A stretch of 64,000 nucleotides of DNA from Karalla daura (GCA_029224185.1 CM055202.1:2011798-2075797); one strand, 5' to 3'. Positions 40,610 to 52,749 are shown, counted from the stretch's first letter. A program made the numbers and translations. Notes: generated by a model not told the origin, from the sequence alone.

Positions 40610-42124
40610 CTCAGGTGTGCTTCATCGGCAGGAGCAACGTGGGGAAGTCGTCCCTCATCAGGAGTCTGTTCTCTCTTTCTCCTGAGGTGGAAGTCAGAGT
40701 CTCCAAAACTCCAGTGGGTGCCGCTCTAACTCCCTGAGCTCAGCGTCTGTAGTTTCCTCTGAAGTCATGTCCTCCAGAGACGGACTGATGATGGGACTCA
40801 GCTGAATCTTTAGCATCTGGTGTTTCTCAAGCTAAATTAAGATCAATAATCAAGCAGAATTACAGAGTTATAATCAGTTGTCGGACTAACCAGTTGTACC
40901 AGATAGGTGCAGATACCTTCTCGCCTGCTTAAAAGCCTTGTACAGTATTGTCTGTGTAAAGACACTGGTAAGGTTTTGATGAGTGTTGGTGTGAATCTCC
41001 CTTCAGGGTCACACTAAGAAGATGAACTTCTTCACCGTAGGCAAAGCTTTCACCGTGGTGGACATGCCAGGATACGGACACAAGGCCCCCAAGGACTTTG
41101 TGGAGATGGTGGAGTCGTATCTCTTCACAAGGAAGAAGTGAGACCTGAACTCCCTGATGAAACCAGAGAGTACAGGGAGAATACAGTGGCTGGGGTGGAG
41201 GGTCAGAGGTGTAGGGTTAGGGAAGGCTTATGTTTGGGTGAGGGTTGTAGAGGTCGTTTGTCAACAAAAGCAACTTAAACTTTAAACTAAACACCATCAA
41301 ACAGCCACTGATGCTTCTTGGTGTTGTAACACAAACAGAAGTTCAGAGTCCATTACCCTAAAGTTTGTAATTCTGAAGTCGTTTATGGAAAAATAAGAGA
41401 ACAAATGAACAAAGTCATGCCAATAACATAGGCCAGCGGTCACATTGGTTGTACTCTATAGGTTCAGTTACAAACTACAACTGAGTTTGGGGGTCTGCGT
41501 GTGCGGGGTGGGGGTCTGGTATCTGCGCTGCAGAGTGGAGGCAGATTCATCTCCGAGGCCGCGGCAGAACTCTTAATGATTATGAGCCTTCTGGCAGTGA
41601 ACGTCCCTCCTGCAGCCAGAACCGATCGGTCAGAGTCAGAGGAGGCGTGGAGTCATCACTGATGCTGGGGCTGGCTGCATTCATATTCCCAGTTCACCCT
41701 GATCCACTGCCCGATGACCAATCAAGCTGGAAGTCCCACTTTACTGACTCCATTTTCTTGTTTGGACTAAACAAAAAAAAATCTCAGATTCAACTTTTTG
41801 TCGAGACAAACGTACACAATCATCAGTTGTTCCAAACTGAGGTGGGCGATGCCAGGTGTTATACAACCTGTGCTATAGAGCGGAAGAAAGAAAACAAACC
41901 CTGCGGGTTGTGACGTGTCCCACTAGGGGGCGCTGTGAGGTCACATGGGTCTGAGTGTGAGGGAGAGGAAATGAAGATGTTTGTGTGGTGTGGAACGTTT
42001 GTTTCAGTCTGGTGCGAACGTTCCTGCTGATCGACGGCAGCGTGGGACTTCAGCCGGCCGACCTGCTCGCCCTGGAGATGTGTGAGGAGGTCAAGAGCCC
42101 GTATGTGGTAGGACACACACACAC

Positions 42125-42168
<44 letters not shown>

Positions 42169-43329
42169 CATAAACAGTTCCCTCATGCTTTCTTCAGTAT
42201 ATGTACGTCCAGCAGATGCAGAACGTTTTGGATGAGTCGGCCTCTCTACATGATGTAACATGATCCCCATCAAGCTCTAAATGATTGTTTCTCCAAAGCT
42301 CTCAAAGCTGCAGGCCCAGGTCCATTGTTTGGATGGAGTGTTGGGCTCTGACTCCGTCAGAGTTTGTTTTTTTTACATCTTTTCAACCATCTGTGTTTGT
42401 TTCATCACTGAAGCAATCGATCACAGACCCAGGGAGAGAAGGTGTGAGGAGGACCCTCTGAGGAGCTGAGGTCCAGCAGGGAGAGCGAGGCGAGGGGGAA
42501 ACAAAGCGCTGAGGGTGTTCAGAGGCTCAGAGGAAGCTCTGCCTGGGTGGACGGAGTCAGAGCAGCAGGCTGGAAGCTGTAGCTCTGCAGGCTGGAGGAG
42601 CATTAATGCTAACCAGCTCCACCACCCCCCCACTCCTCCTCCTCCTCCTCCCTTCCTTTTTACTCATTCCTCTTACAAATCTTCATCATTATGTCCACAG
42701 TGAATTAATGCTGAGCGCTCTCACTCAGCTATTTAAAAACTGCTGTCCCCTCTGAAATGCCACCGCTGAGACAGTATAATGGAGCAGCCCCACTCCCCGC
42801 GCCGCACACAGTCAATTATTCATGCTCGCAGGTTATTAAACACTTTGATCATTATTAAGGCTGTGACAGTGCAGCTTTTAACAAAGATGAAGCCTGGCTG
42901 CTGAAAGGCAGAGGAGGCCGGGAGATGAAAGAGACTCCAGCGAGTGTGAGGCTCTGACTAGAGGTTGTTTGCTCTGCTGAAGGAGACGGCAGCTCCACAC
43001 CTGCAGCTCCGGCTCCGGCTTCGGCTGCAGCTCCGGCTCCGGCTCCGGCTGCAGCTCCGGCTCCGGCTGCAGCTCGTGGTCCGGGTCCGGCTCCGGCTGC
43101 ACCTTGGCTGGAGGTCGCGTCTCACTGTGGAGAATGACACCTTGTTTTAATGCATTCATTCATATTCAGACTGGAGTCACATCTCAGGAACAACAACCCC
43201 AACCTGCTCACTGTTTATTCAGTTAACCACCTGTCCATCACACCAGCTGCTGTCTCACATACTGTACCTGTCACCAGGGAGCCACTGTCTGTATTGCTAG
43301 CTCGCTTCCTGTCTAGCCAGCTAGAATGC

Positions 43330-43397
<68 letters not shown>

Positions 43398-43534
43398 CAT
43401 CCGACTCCAGAGAACAAATGACAACAAATGTCTAGTCTCGCTAGTCTGCAGCTTGGAAAACGTGCTTAAATGTAATCAGACTTGGAGGTCCAGCTGTGAC
43501 AAGTCAAATGTGTTTTGTGCGTGTGCGTGTGCGT

Positions 43535-43569
<35 letters not shown>

Positions 43570-44156
43570 CGTGTATGCAGGTGGTGGTGACTAAGATGGA
43601 TAAGTGTGGCCCGGGGCCGCTGCTGACCAACCTGCTGGACCTGCAGCAGGTGGTGCTCACCCAGACCTCCAGCTGCTTCCCTCAGCCCTTCCTGGTCAGG
43701 TGAGTCCAGCTGCCAAAACATCTGGACTTCACACAAAAACAAAAAGACAAAACTGGAATATCTGCATGATGTTTAAAAACGCACTGGGTCCAACATGTCA
43801 AAACCTGAAGACTCTGTTCCAGTGGACAAATCCCCAGAATCATCATTATGATCAGATGAGATCTAGTTCCCATGTGACTCAGCCTGGAGAAGAAAGAGAT
43901 TTCTAGGTGTAACAGTAGAAGTCAGTCCAAGGGGAGGTGTTCAGTTCTGTCACAGTCATGTGTAGAAACCTATGGACATGAGCAGCTGGTCTTGATTAGA
44001 TTGATGGGGATAAAAACAAAAGATTTTCCTTGCCATAGTTACTGATGCACTTCATCTTTTCCCAGCTCCTTCAAGTTCTGGGGGATCTACCTGCTGAGGT
44101 GCTTCGTGGCCCATGTGACCGGCAGGATCAGTTTGAAGGACACGTCGCAGAGCTGA
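39001..44156 (+). CDS. gtpbp8: GTP-binding protein 8 (EngB/YihA-type mitochondrial GTPase), 7 coding exons
   Basis: Exons are 39001-39161, 39243-39396, 40615-40713, 41007-41137, 42008-42107, 43581-43699 and 44066-44156. All introns are GT-AG and the phases match, giving 284 aa, the length I recall for the human protein. The N-terminus (residues 1-32) is basic and leucine-rich, as in a mitochondrial presequence. The GTPase domain shows G1 GRSNVGKS (110-117), the switch-I GHTKK stretch (139-143), G3 DMPGYG (157-162), G4 TKMD (219-222) and a G5-like VSS (254-256). The motif VCFIGRSNVGKSSLI is diagnostic of the EngB/YsxC/GTPBP8 family. Bacterial members assist large-subunit ribosome assembly, and a mitochondrial translation role is inferred here. 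Two ATGs in tandem (39001, 39004) begin the conserved protein. The frame stays open upstream to an ATG at 38911, but a TGTCTCAG acceptor-like site at 38981-38988 suggests a 5' untranslated exon may join just before the start. Introns 2 and 5 carry microsatellites against their splice sites. Confidence 0.95.
40519..40608 (+). repeat. (GT)45 tract against the gtpbp8 exon 3 acceptor
   Basis: About 45 perfect GT units are followed by only TCTCAG before exon 3 at 40615. The pyrimidine tract is effectively replaced by the repeat. Confidence 0.95.
41920..41934 (+). promoter_or_regulatory. CTCF-like core motif in gtpbp8 intron 4
   Basis: CCACTAGGGGGCGCT fits every position of the vertebrate CTCF core CCASYAGRKGGCR, read on the + strand. 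It lies in the intron between gtpbp8 exons 4 and 5. Occupancy cannot be judged from sequence. Confidence 0.45.
42113..42166 (+). repeat. (CA)n tract against the gtpbp8 exon 5 donor
   Basis: The exon ends at 42107, the donor reads GTAGGA, and the CA repeat begins at base 6 of the intron. Confidence 0.9.
42995..43110. repeat. GGCTCC/GGCTGC hexanucleotide array, gtpbp8 intron 5
   Basis: CTCCGG and GGCTGCAG units repeat through about 110 bases and create arginine-, leucine- or glutamate-rich frames without biological meaning. Confidence 0.8.
43330..43396. repeat. (TCTG)n tetranucleotide repeat, gtpbp8 intron 5
   Basis: About 16 perfect CTGT units followed by CCGTCCATCC. Confidence 0.95.
43516..43580 (+). 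repeat. (GTGTGC)n/(GT)n tract against the gtpbp8 exon 6 acceptor
   Basis: Four to five GTGTGC units, then (GT)n, then GCGTGTATGCAG, with exon 6 starting at 43581. No conventional pyrimidine tract lies between the repeat and the AG. Confidence 0.9.
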
Positions 44157-44979
44157 TCTGAGATCAGAGCAGTCATTGTGTGACTGAGGCTGGAGTGCTC
44201 TACATGTCTCAGTCTGAGTGATAACAGCCTGATCCAGCTGGAGAGCCTCAGACATCTGTTTGGATTGTAGATCCAGACCGTGCTCTGTACTCTTCCTCTT
44301 AGTCTGGTTAGTATGAGGAGATGATGGAGGTTGCGTGAAGACAATCAGATCAACACTGACAGTCTCCTCACATTCTGAACGTTGAGCTTTCCCTGGGTCT
44401 GCAGGACGACTGCACAGCCTCAGGGTCGCTGCTTTTTATTCGCCTGAGCAAAAGTTTGAGTTTGTCAGATGATTGACAACCATAAAACTGAGGTTGAGAA
44501 GGGGTGGAAAATTTCCAGTAAATGTGCAGAAAGTTTCTGGAAAATGCTTCTCCTGTGTGAGCATGGTCAGAGGCATCAAGGCCAGCGGTTGGGAAAGTTC
44601 TCTGCATGTGAGCTTCACCCTGCATGGACCACATCTAGTCTGGCTCCATCACCCAGGAGGTCCTCAGGCATCCCCCAGACCCGCTCAGCCGCTCCTCACA
44701 CTGCATCACAACCACGTCATATCTTATCTTAACAGCTGTCCATCTTATTGCTTTATAGTGTCGTATCATCACTTACTTCCAGGACAAAAGTTGATGATAA
44801 TCCTGTGAAGCTGATAGTAGAAACAATGGGCTCAGCTCGTACGATCATGAAACGTCACATTATTTAACGCGGGGAAAGCTCCACTTTCCTCCCAAACACT
44901 CATCAGTGACAGACAAAGTCTCTGATTCTCTCATTTTATACTGTTCAAAGCTTCTGGAAGTTCCCCTGTTGTGAAAAAG

Positions 44980-44985
44980 AATAAA
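44980..44985 (+). terminator. Candidate polyadenylation signal of gtpbp8
   Basis: AATAAA lies 824 bases after the gtpbp8 stop codon and is followed by a short T-rich run of ATTCT repeats. No earlier canonical AATAAA was noticed in the 3' flank, so the 3' untranslated region is inferred to extend to about 45,005. Confidence 0.5.
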
Positions 44986-46066
44986 GGCCTATTCTGTTCT
45001 ATTCTATTCTATTCTAGCTTCATAGGAAGTCTCAACACATTCTCACTTTCTTTCAAAGTTTGCAGCCAGTGGTTCCACTGTCAGCCCCTCTTTTGTTTTT
45101 AGATCACATGCAGTTGTTCATTTGTGTCTTAGTTCAAAAAGAATTAAAAAATGAATACAAAACAACTTAAAAACAAAGACAAAGTGCACACAGTGGATTA
45201 TTCTGAGGAACCAGCAGGTTTGAGAAAATGATTAGATGAATTAAGTTCAAAATATATATTGTAGGTGTATAGAAATGTATAAAAAATACAAACCGTGTAT
45301 TTAGTAGACAAGGTTTTAATATAAACTGTCCTTGACAGTGAGTATATAAAGTGACGTCCTGCTACCTTCATGCACACACACACACACACACATAAAATGG
45401 AGGGTTTTCATTTTTGTTTTGGCTTGTATGTGATAAAACTAAAACGTTTTTTCTTTCTCTAAAAGTCATTTAATGTTTTAATGCCTCTTTTAGTGTGTAT
45501 TTAGTTTTATAGTCACATATAAATGTGAAAGAAATGTCCGGCTTTGGAGACCAAACTTGAACCATGAGCACAGTGATGTGCGGCCTGGAGAAGCAGGTCA
45601 CACCTGGTGAATCTGCTGAATCAGCTGTTCCTCATTCAGGGGTGTGGGGGGTGGAGGGGGGGTTGCAGTTACCTGTGAGCCTGCAGAGCCCAGGTGAAGG
45701 TCGAGCAGCTTCAAAACCAAAAGGAAACTTGTCCAACAAGCTTTTCTCATGTGTGACTGATTCAGCCGGGTGCATGCACACACACGCTGCTGCTGGAAGC
45801 TCCGGCTCTGACAGGTCCTGAGAAACAAAGGACAAAGAGGGGAGAGGGATAAAATGCACACCCATAAACCGTTTTTTCTCGTCTTTTATAGAAGGGAATG
45901 GGTTGAGGGTCAAGGTCAGAGGAAGCCTCATCCTTTCCTCCTCTCTCCTCTCCTCAGCCTGTGGAGCCGCGTCTCAAGGTCTTATCTGCCTCCGCCTCAG
46001 TAACACAGGAATAAAAGGCCGACGTATCAGATCAGATGGTTATCTGCTATCAGATCGGCACGATAA

Positions 46067-46067
<1 letters not shown>

Positions 46068-46111
<44 letters not shown>
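46068..46111. repeat. (CA)n microsatellite
   Basis: About 21 CA units between gtpbp8 and slc10a2; a short (CTAT)n is at about 46,616-46,642. Confidence 0.95.
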
Positions 46112-46113
<2 letters not shown>

Positions 46114-46434
46114 TTCACACCTCACTTAACATTTACTGCAGCCTGGACGAAGGACGCCTGAGATGGAGAGCAGGAGATAAAAGCTGATGGGCCAGATAAA
46201 GGATGATAAGAGGAGCAGTGAGGAGCTACCTTAACTGCTCCAGCGTCTCCTCGCTGACTCCTCAGCTCCTCAGACGTCCTCAGAGACAGCCGGACGGGAC
46301 GCGTCCCCTCAGCCTCTGGACACGCTGCACTCAGAGCTGCAGCCCATGGGTTGTTCAGGGAAGAGTAGAGCCACACATTACAGAACATTCACTGGTAGAT
46401 GTTACTGGGATCTGATGAGTGGAGGGTGACACAG

Positions 46435-46490
46435 AGGCCCAGTGGACGGCACCGTCGCCTCACAGCAGGAGGGTTCAGAACCGAGAGGCT
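46435..46490 (-). mobile_element. Short L2-type LINE tail remnant (reverse)
   Basis: The + strand reads CACCGTCGCCTCACAGCAGG followed by AGGGTTCAGAACCGAG. This is the complement of the terminal L2 tail block (CCCGGGACC, CTGTGAGGCGACAGTG in the usual fish consensus). Only about 55 bases remain. Confidence 0.5.
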
Positions 46491-49219
46491 TTATGTCAAG
46501 TCATACTGCTCATGAAGTCACATCTGTCTGCTCCATTATTCAGCTCCTTAACTGTTAATCTATTATTAACATTCCCCACATAAAACAATAACCTAGCATA
46601 TGGATATGGAAATTTCTATCTATCTATCTATCTATCTATCTATTGATCTACAGTATCTATCCTTTAATATGGGGAAATACTCTGTACTAATAACTTGGTG
46701 AATAAAGCTGCTGGCCAGAGTCAGCGTTAGGCATCATGTCAGTGTGATTACTGAAAGCTTTTCCAACTGGTTCACAAAGGCCAACCACGTTTAAGTGCAC
46801 CCATATGGAGCTAGTTTAAGATGCGCAAAACAATCATCTAATTATCTTACAGAGCAAAGCCAAAGCTGTGACACGTGAAAACCTATTCGATTCAGCACGT
46901 TTTCTCTCAGAGCACCAGTGGATCCAGGCTCAGCTGAGGTCAGCAGAGAGAAGTCAGAATCGGATTTCCTGGAGACTTTTAGGTACAACTGAAAACTAAT
47001 GTCTGGATATGACTACCTGAGCTTGTCCAGCTGTTCCCGCCTCAGGTGTCACTGTCACTGTCACCTCCACTTCCCAATAAAACTGTTTTAATGAGTGTTT
47101 CAGTGGTTTTCAAGGACAAACAACAGACCCAAGCAGAGAATCTCCGTGGTTTCACACACGTGCCTGGAGAAGCTGTGGCGATCCGATTAATGTGACATGT
47201 GATCATCTTCATTTAACATTAACAGCTCTGGAGAGAGTTTCTTGCTTTACTTAACTTGAATTAAACAGATTCATAGATAATCTGTGCTCCTTTACAGGAG
47301 CATGACAGGTTGTAAAAATGACCCAAATAAGAATGAAAAAGCTACATAAAAGACAAGAGGTTAGGTTAGGTTGAGTTGGTTCACAAATGCAAATTTATCA
47401 CAACAGACCATCATCACGTGCAGAGAATTATTTGTTTCCAAGTCCACAAACTTTTGGTTTCCCAAAGCAGCTTCTAAAAAGTCACCTCAAAGTTCATAAA
47501 ACTCAGTCCTTGATACGTCGTTATCGTCTCCATGCAGTTTGCAGCAGGCTGTACGGACAGTCACGTCTCTGCCTGATCAGTGTCGAGCTGCATCCGAACA
47601 CGGAAAAAGTCCTCATTGAACCTAAACTTATCTGGCGGCATGTCAAGAAAATAAGCATTTTATGTGTCCCAAAGGTTGAGTATATTGCAGGACATAATGT
47701 TTGACACTGAACAGTGACAACTATCCCAGTGTCACTGCTGCTTTTATTGTATTCGCTCTGGTTTATTGCGTTTGTTGGAGTCTCAGAGCGTCTCTGCAGA
47801 ATGTGATGACAGACTTTGATTTCTGCACCAAACGTGGTGGGAAGAGTGTTCCACGTCGCCTGGTTGTCCTTTAACTCCACAGTTAGACATTATCACGTCC
47901 AGAGGACGACCCAGACCACAGGCCCGGGGAGGTAGGAACAAAGCACATTTATAAAACTCGAAATTTAAGAAAGAATTCAGAGAGCGGCTATAGATTAGTC
48001 AGTGGGTCTTGTAAAGTCAGGCCTGTGCAGTGACTCACAGGTGTCACTGAGCACATCAAAGCAGCGCAGGACCACTGTCCTTATGATGCAACGAGCTGAC
48101 ATTTTTCAATCATTCTTTAACTTATTTTTATTGTTTCCCCACTTGGCGTGTGCAGCATGTTGGACCGAGGCACCTATAAAAATAAACTCACTCCCACTTA
48201 TTATGTTTTATTGTTTTACAGCCATGAAACAGGGTCGTTACAATTTTACACAAAACCAAAAGATTTTTATGCCGGGAGACACAATTCTACTAACTGGTTT
48301 CAGTCAAATATTGATATTACAGAACAAATCAAATGTTCCTGTTCTGTGGACAGATCTTTAGTAACTCCTCACCCTTGGAATAAATAGAGAATGAACAGAT
48401 AGAGAGACACCAACCAGACATGTCCAGATCCATGCTGTCAGGCTCAGGCTCTTCTCAGAGGCTAGTTGTGCTGTGAGCCACTCACAGTACCAGAGCTTTG
48501 CTTTTACAGTCAGCCTCACTCCATCTGAGCTGAAACCACATTAATGTGACAATCCGTCTTCTTCCACCAACAACATGCAGCACTGATGATGAATGTCCTC
48601 CTCTGTCGTCGTTTTTACACATTTATCTTCTTCCACTGCAAATTGATGAATTAATTTGATGCCCTAACTTTAACCTTTGGTTTCAAACCTCAATACAGTT
48701 TTTTTTTCTCTTCACTTTTATTCAAATATATTTCTATTACCAGGAAATCATGCAGTCAGTATAGATCTGCAGCAAACAGGCATTTAAAGCCATACAGCTG
48801 TGCCCTCATCGACCTCCCTGTAAGGAGACGTTCCCATCTTTCCCATCTTCCCTCCACGCTGAGAACTTCCTTGGACATTCTCATGCATGTCATGACTGTG
48901 CGTCAGCTGTGGAGACCCATCACGACTCTTAATGAGCAATTAAAGGAGTGATAAAGGGAAGCCGGAGGGAGTGATTTTCTTTATAGTCTCTATATGCACA
49001 CGAGGTTCGGCCTGGATCGGAGAGGTGCAAGCATCCTCTTTCCTTCCTGGCACGGCGGGCGCAGGATGCTGCGTGGCACAGCTGTCCAATAAAGTTTTAA
49101 GAGGCTGTGAGCAATAAAAGGTGGGGCAATGGTTCAGTCTCTCCTCCCATTTCAGAACGTTTCTCTCTTTATATGAATGTGCTTCTGAACACTGACCCCA
49201 TAAAAACATTAAGGTGCTG

Positions 49220-49232
49220 GTTAATTTTTGAT
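49220..49232 (+). promoter_or_regulatory. Possible HNF1-like site upstream of slc10a2
   Basis: GTTAATTTTTGAT lies about 212 bases before the slc10a2 start codon. It keeps the first half site of the HNF1 consensus (GTTAATNATTAAC) and matches about 9 of 12 defined positions. HNF1-alpha is an established activator of mammalian ASBT. The match is imperfect and may be chance. Confidence 0.25.
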
Positions 49233-49443
49233 TTTGTTTCACCCAATTTTCCCTCCCAGTGGTCCCAGTTCACACATAAAGAGAGGAGCTGTGGACGAGC
49301 TCCTCTCACTGTCGCCGTCTCCTTCCAGGACACCGCAGGAGGAGAAACCTGGCGTATAGTCCAGTGGGATCTGAGAGCCAGTCACCTCTGAGGAAGCTCC
49401 TCCTCGTCTCCTCACTCTTCCTCCTCCAGTCTGTCCAGTAGAG

Positions 49444-51944
49444 ATGGCGATGCAGGCAGTGCCCGCTGGGTGCGAGGCGGTGGCCACCATCTGCTCGGGG
49501 ACCAGCTGCCTGGTGCCCGCCAGCAACTTCAACGCCATCCTGAGCGTGGTGCTGAGCTCGGTGCTCACCGTCATGCTGGCCATGGTCATGTTCGCCATGG
49601 GCTGCACCGTGGACGCCATGAAGCTGTGGGGCCACATCAAGAGGCCCTGGGGCATCTTCATCGGCTTCCTCTGCCAGTTCGGCATCATGCCCTTCACCGC
49701 CTTCGCCCTGTCCTTGGCCTTCAACGTCATGCCCGTGCAGGCCATCGTCATCGTCATCATGGGCTGCTGCCCCGGAGGCACCGGCTCCAACATCATCTGC
49801 TACTGGCTGGACGGAGACATGGATCTGAGGTAGGCAAGGTGCAGAGTATGAAGGAGGAACAGGTCCCTGAAGGAATGGAAGGTGACGTGGTATAAAGCCT
49901 AATACCTCAGCTAGAAAGCAAAGTTAGGAGGTATAAAACCACAGTTATATGGCATAAAACCAAAAGTTATGAGTGGTATGAGACCAGATTCATGTGTACA
50001 GTATAAAACCAGAGTTATATGATATAAAACCAATGTTACGTGATAAAATAGTACATATATAGTTATGAGGTAAAAAAAAAAAGCAAAGTTAGGTGGGATA
50101 ACCCCAAAGTTATGAAGTATAAAACCAAATTTGTGTTACGTAACATCAAAGTTATATAACATCAAAGTTATGCGGTCTATAACCAAAGTTACTGTATGAG
50201 TTATTAAACAAGTTTGTTTTTTCAACAAGAGTTACATTTGGCTTTTATATACTTTTGCTACTGTTTTTCTAGTAGATGTATTATTTGCTGTTTCTGAAAC
50301 AGCTTTATTGCAGGTGCTTTCAGTGATGCTCTTCTTCCATCTTTGTTACCGCAGTACAGCCAATTATCCCACCGTGACTCTGTGAGACTGAATAAAGTTT
50401 TCCTCCTCCATCCATCCACAATCTAATCATCTTTGTTCACACCGGTGTCTCGAGGCTCTCCTAGACCATATGCAAAACCAAACTAATGTAACAGATATGC
50501 GAGCGTCTCCCAACGTTTGCTGACAGCGAGCAGCAGAGACAGAGTGTGATTACAGACAGACTGTGTCCCCCTGCAGCATCAGTATGACTGCCTGCTCCTC
50601 CATCATGGCCCTGGGGATGATGCCTCTGTGCCTGCTCATCTACACCACCATCTGGACCTCCTCGGGCTCCATCCAGATCCCCTACGACAGCATCGGTGAG
50701 AGGACCACCAGGCTTCAGTGACTGTTTATGATTATTTGTCACTTTCTACAGCGTTCCACATGTAACGATGTGAACTCTGCGTCTCTGCAGGCATCACTCT
50801 GGTCTCCCTCCTCGTCCCGATCGCTGTTGGGATTTACGTAAAACGCCGATGGCCCCGTGCAGCTAAGAAGATCCTCAAGGTAGGAAGCTAATCTGTTACA
50901 TCCCTGTCAGTGTCTGTTGTGAGAGACACTCAAAGATGTAATGTTTACACTTTGCACACACACGCAGGTCGGCTCCATTGCAGGATTTCTCCTCATTATC
51001 ATCATCGCTGTGGTGGGCGGCATCCTCTACCAGTCCTCCTGGACCATCGCTCCCTCCCTCTGGATTATTGGGACTATCTACCCCTTCATTGGTTTCGGTC
51101 TAGGGTTCATTCTGGCCCGCATAGCAGGTCAACCCTGGTACAGGTAGGCTGACACGTTCATCCGCTCACCTGTATTCACTGTATTGATGAGGCTCCTCCG
51201 ATTGCTCACCAGGGCGTTTGTCCTCCCTCCCTTTGCTCAGATGCCGCACCATCGCGCTGGAGACGGGTTTCCAGAACTCACAGCTGTGCAGCACCATCGT
51301 CCAGCTGTCGTTCAGCCCCGCGGAGCTGGAGGTCATGTTCGCCTTCCCCCTCATCTACAGCATCTTCCAGCTGGTCGTGGCTGTCATGTCTGTGGGAGGT
51401 GAGACAAAGGCACCCGACTGCTGCTTCACACCTACACACCTCATTCTGTGGGATTCTGGGATTCCAGAGAGGGAAATGTCTACAAATAATTAGTAATAAG
51501 ATGTTGCGTACGTTAACCTGGTTAACCTCATCTGTATGTCACCCACGTACTAATACTTCCTGTCTCCTGCCATAAATGAAACGTAACCTAAATAAGGCAG
51601 GAATTAAAGAATGACACTGCATCTTCAGAGGAAATAGCCATGCTTTTGTGTTTGAGTTATGAGCCCCTAAATGTTCCCAAGTTTCTAGTTTCTAATTCTG
51701 AGAAGAGGAAGAGAGAAGCAATTGAAATGAATAAGTGAGTGAATGATGCCTTCTTTGTTCCACAGGCTACCAGCTGTACAAAAAGCACTTTGGCGGAAGT
51801 TTCTCTCGGAGGGAAAACGAGACTCCATCTCTGGAAGACGTCGAACAGGAAAAGGGGAAGGTCGGCTCGGAAAACCGGGGCTTCGAGATAGAGGAAAGCT
51901 GCCACAGTGAGGAGAAGGAGAAGAACAGGAACACTCAGCTGTGA
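49444..51944 (+). CDS. slc10a2: Apical sodium-dependent bile acid transporter (ASBT), 6 coding exons
   Basis: Exons are 49444-49829, 50577-50695, 50791-50879, 50968-51143, 51241-51398 and 51766-51944. All introns are GT-AG with matching phases, giving 368 aa. The product is a multi-pass SLC10 carrier that couples Na+ to bile-acid uptake at the apical membrane of ileal, renal and biliary epithelium. Family marks are a short N-terminal CSGTSC segment then SNFNAILSVVLS (ASBT-like rather than NTCP-like), GHIKRPWGI (64-71), CCPGGTGSNI (108-117), DGDMDLS (123-129), GGILYQSSW, LARIAGQPWYR and ALETGFQNSQLCST from residue 262, which includes the Na+-site acidic residue E264. The tail from residue 311 is hydrophilic and charged and accounts for most of the extra length over the roughly 348-aa human protein. 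No N-X-S/T sequon is present before the first membrane helix, whereas human ASBT is glycosylated there. SLC10A1 is the main alternative, but the N-terminus and exon pattern favour SLC10A2. Confidence 0.93.
49900..50200 (+). repeat. Degenerate 20-24 bp tandem repeat, slc10a2 intron 1
   Basis: Diverged units built on AGTTATGAGGTATAAAACCA run through about 300 bases of the 747-base first intron. Indels between units show an old array. Confidence 0.7.
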
Positions 51945-52749
51945 GATCACAGACTCTCCACATCCACAGCCCGAGCTAAATGTGAACACACACTGCACTC
52001 TGCAGGCCGGAGGTGTGCGCCCCAAATGTCTTCCCAAAAGGTTGTGTTGAGTGGTAACGTGTAAGGAGCGAGATATCAGGGCCCAAGTTCCTTAATTTAT
52101 TCATACTTGATTATTTAAAGCAACTTTGCTCCGTATGTTCTGTCAGGAAATCCTTCCGAGTCCCACAAGATCTCCCATGTGTTTTCAGGTCCTCATCTAC
52201 ATGATTTATACTGTAGACGTTTCATCCACTAGTTTACACTGAACAGGGGAGTGAAGAATAATGTGTACGAGGCCCTCACACTTTCTCTGATCAGAGACTG
52301 AGCTGTGTCACATGAGAACTGTGTGCATCACACATCTGCTGTCTTACAGATGCCAGACTCAGATTCACAGTTTTATTGCAACAGTGCACGTTATGCAGTT
52401 TCCATATGTTTCTGACCTTCAGCCTCTGTTGTCCAGCTTTCTTTCATGTCTTTACCTCGTTTATTTTAGTGGACAAATAAGCTTCTTAAACAGACTACTT
52501 CCAGGTGTGCTGTTTCATGTGTGTGACAAACTGGAGGAAGAGGAATATTCAGGACTAATTGCAGTATATTTATGATGCACATCTTAATTTATTAGACACA
52601 CACAGAATGCTGCCATTTCATTAATAAGAGACTGTTGTTGTGTTAATTTGGTTTTAGTTCTTCCATGGATGTACTGTACTCTACACGTATTTTCTCAAAA
52701 TATTATCTGTTGTATTGTAATTCATATTTTGATATGTCATACTCAATTT

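Larger units (their letters stand above)
44157..49443. other. Intergenic region between gtpbp8 and slc10a2
   Basis: Contains the gtpbp8 3' untranslated region, an ATTCT short repeat near 44,995-45,015, CA and CTAT microsatellites and a LINE tail remnant. A 119-codon minus-strand frame at 47,521-47,880 has no recognised domain. The slc10a2 promoter is expected in the last few hundred bases. Confidence 0.6.

Noticed and set aside
47521..47880. 119-codon minus-strand frame between gtpbp8 and slc10a2
   Set aside because: No recognisable motif, no adjacent exons and average composition for chance frames in this window. A protein search could overturn this.
49306..49796. Minus-strand frames of 109 and 185 codons over slc10a2 exon 1
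   Set aside because: They are antisense shadows of the GC-rich coding exon; the sense frame matches the transporter exactly.
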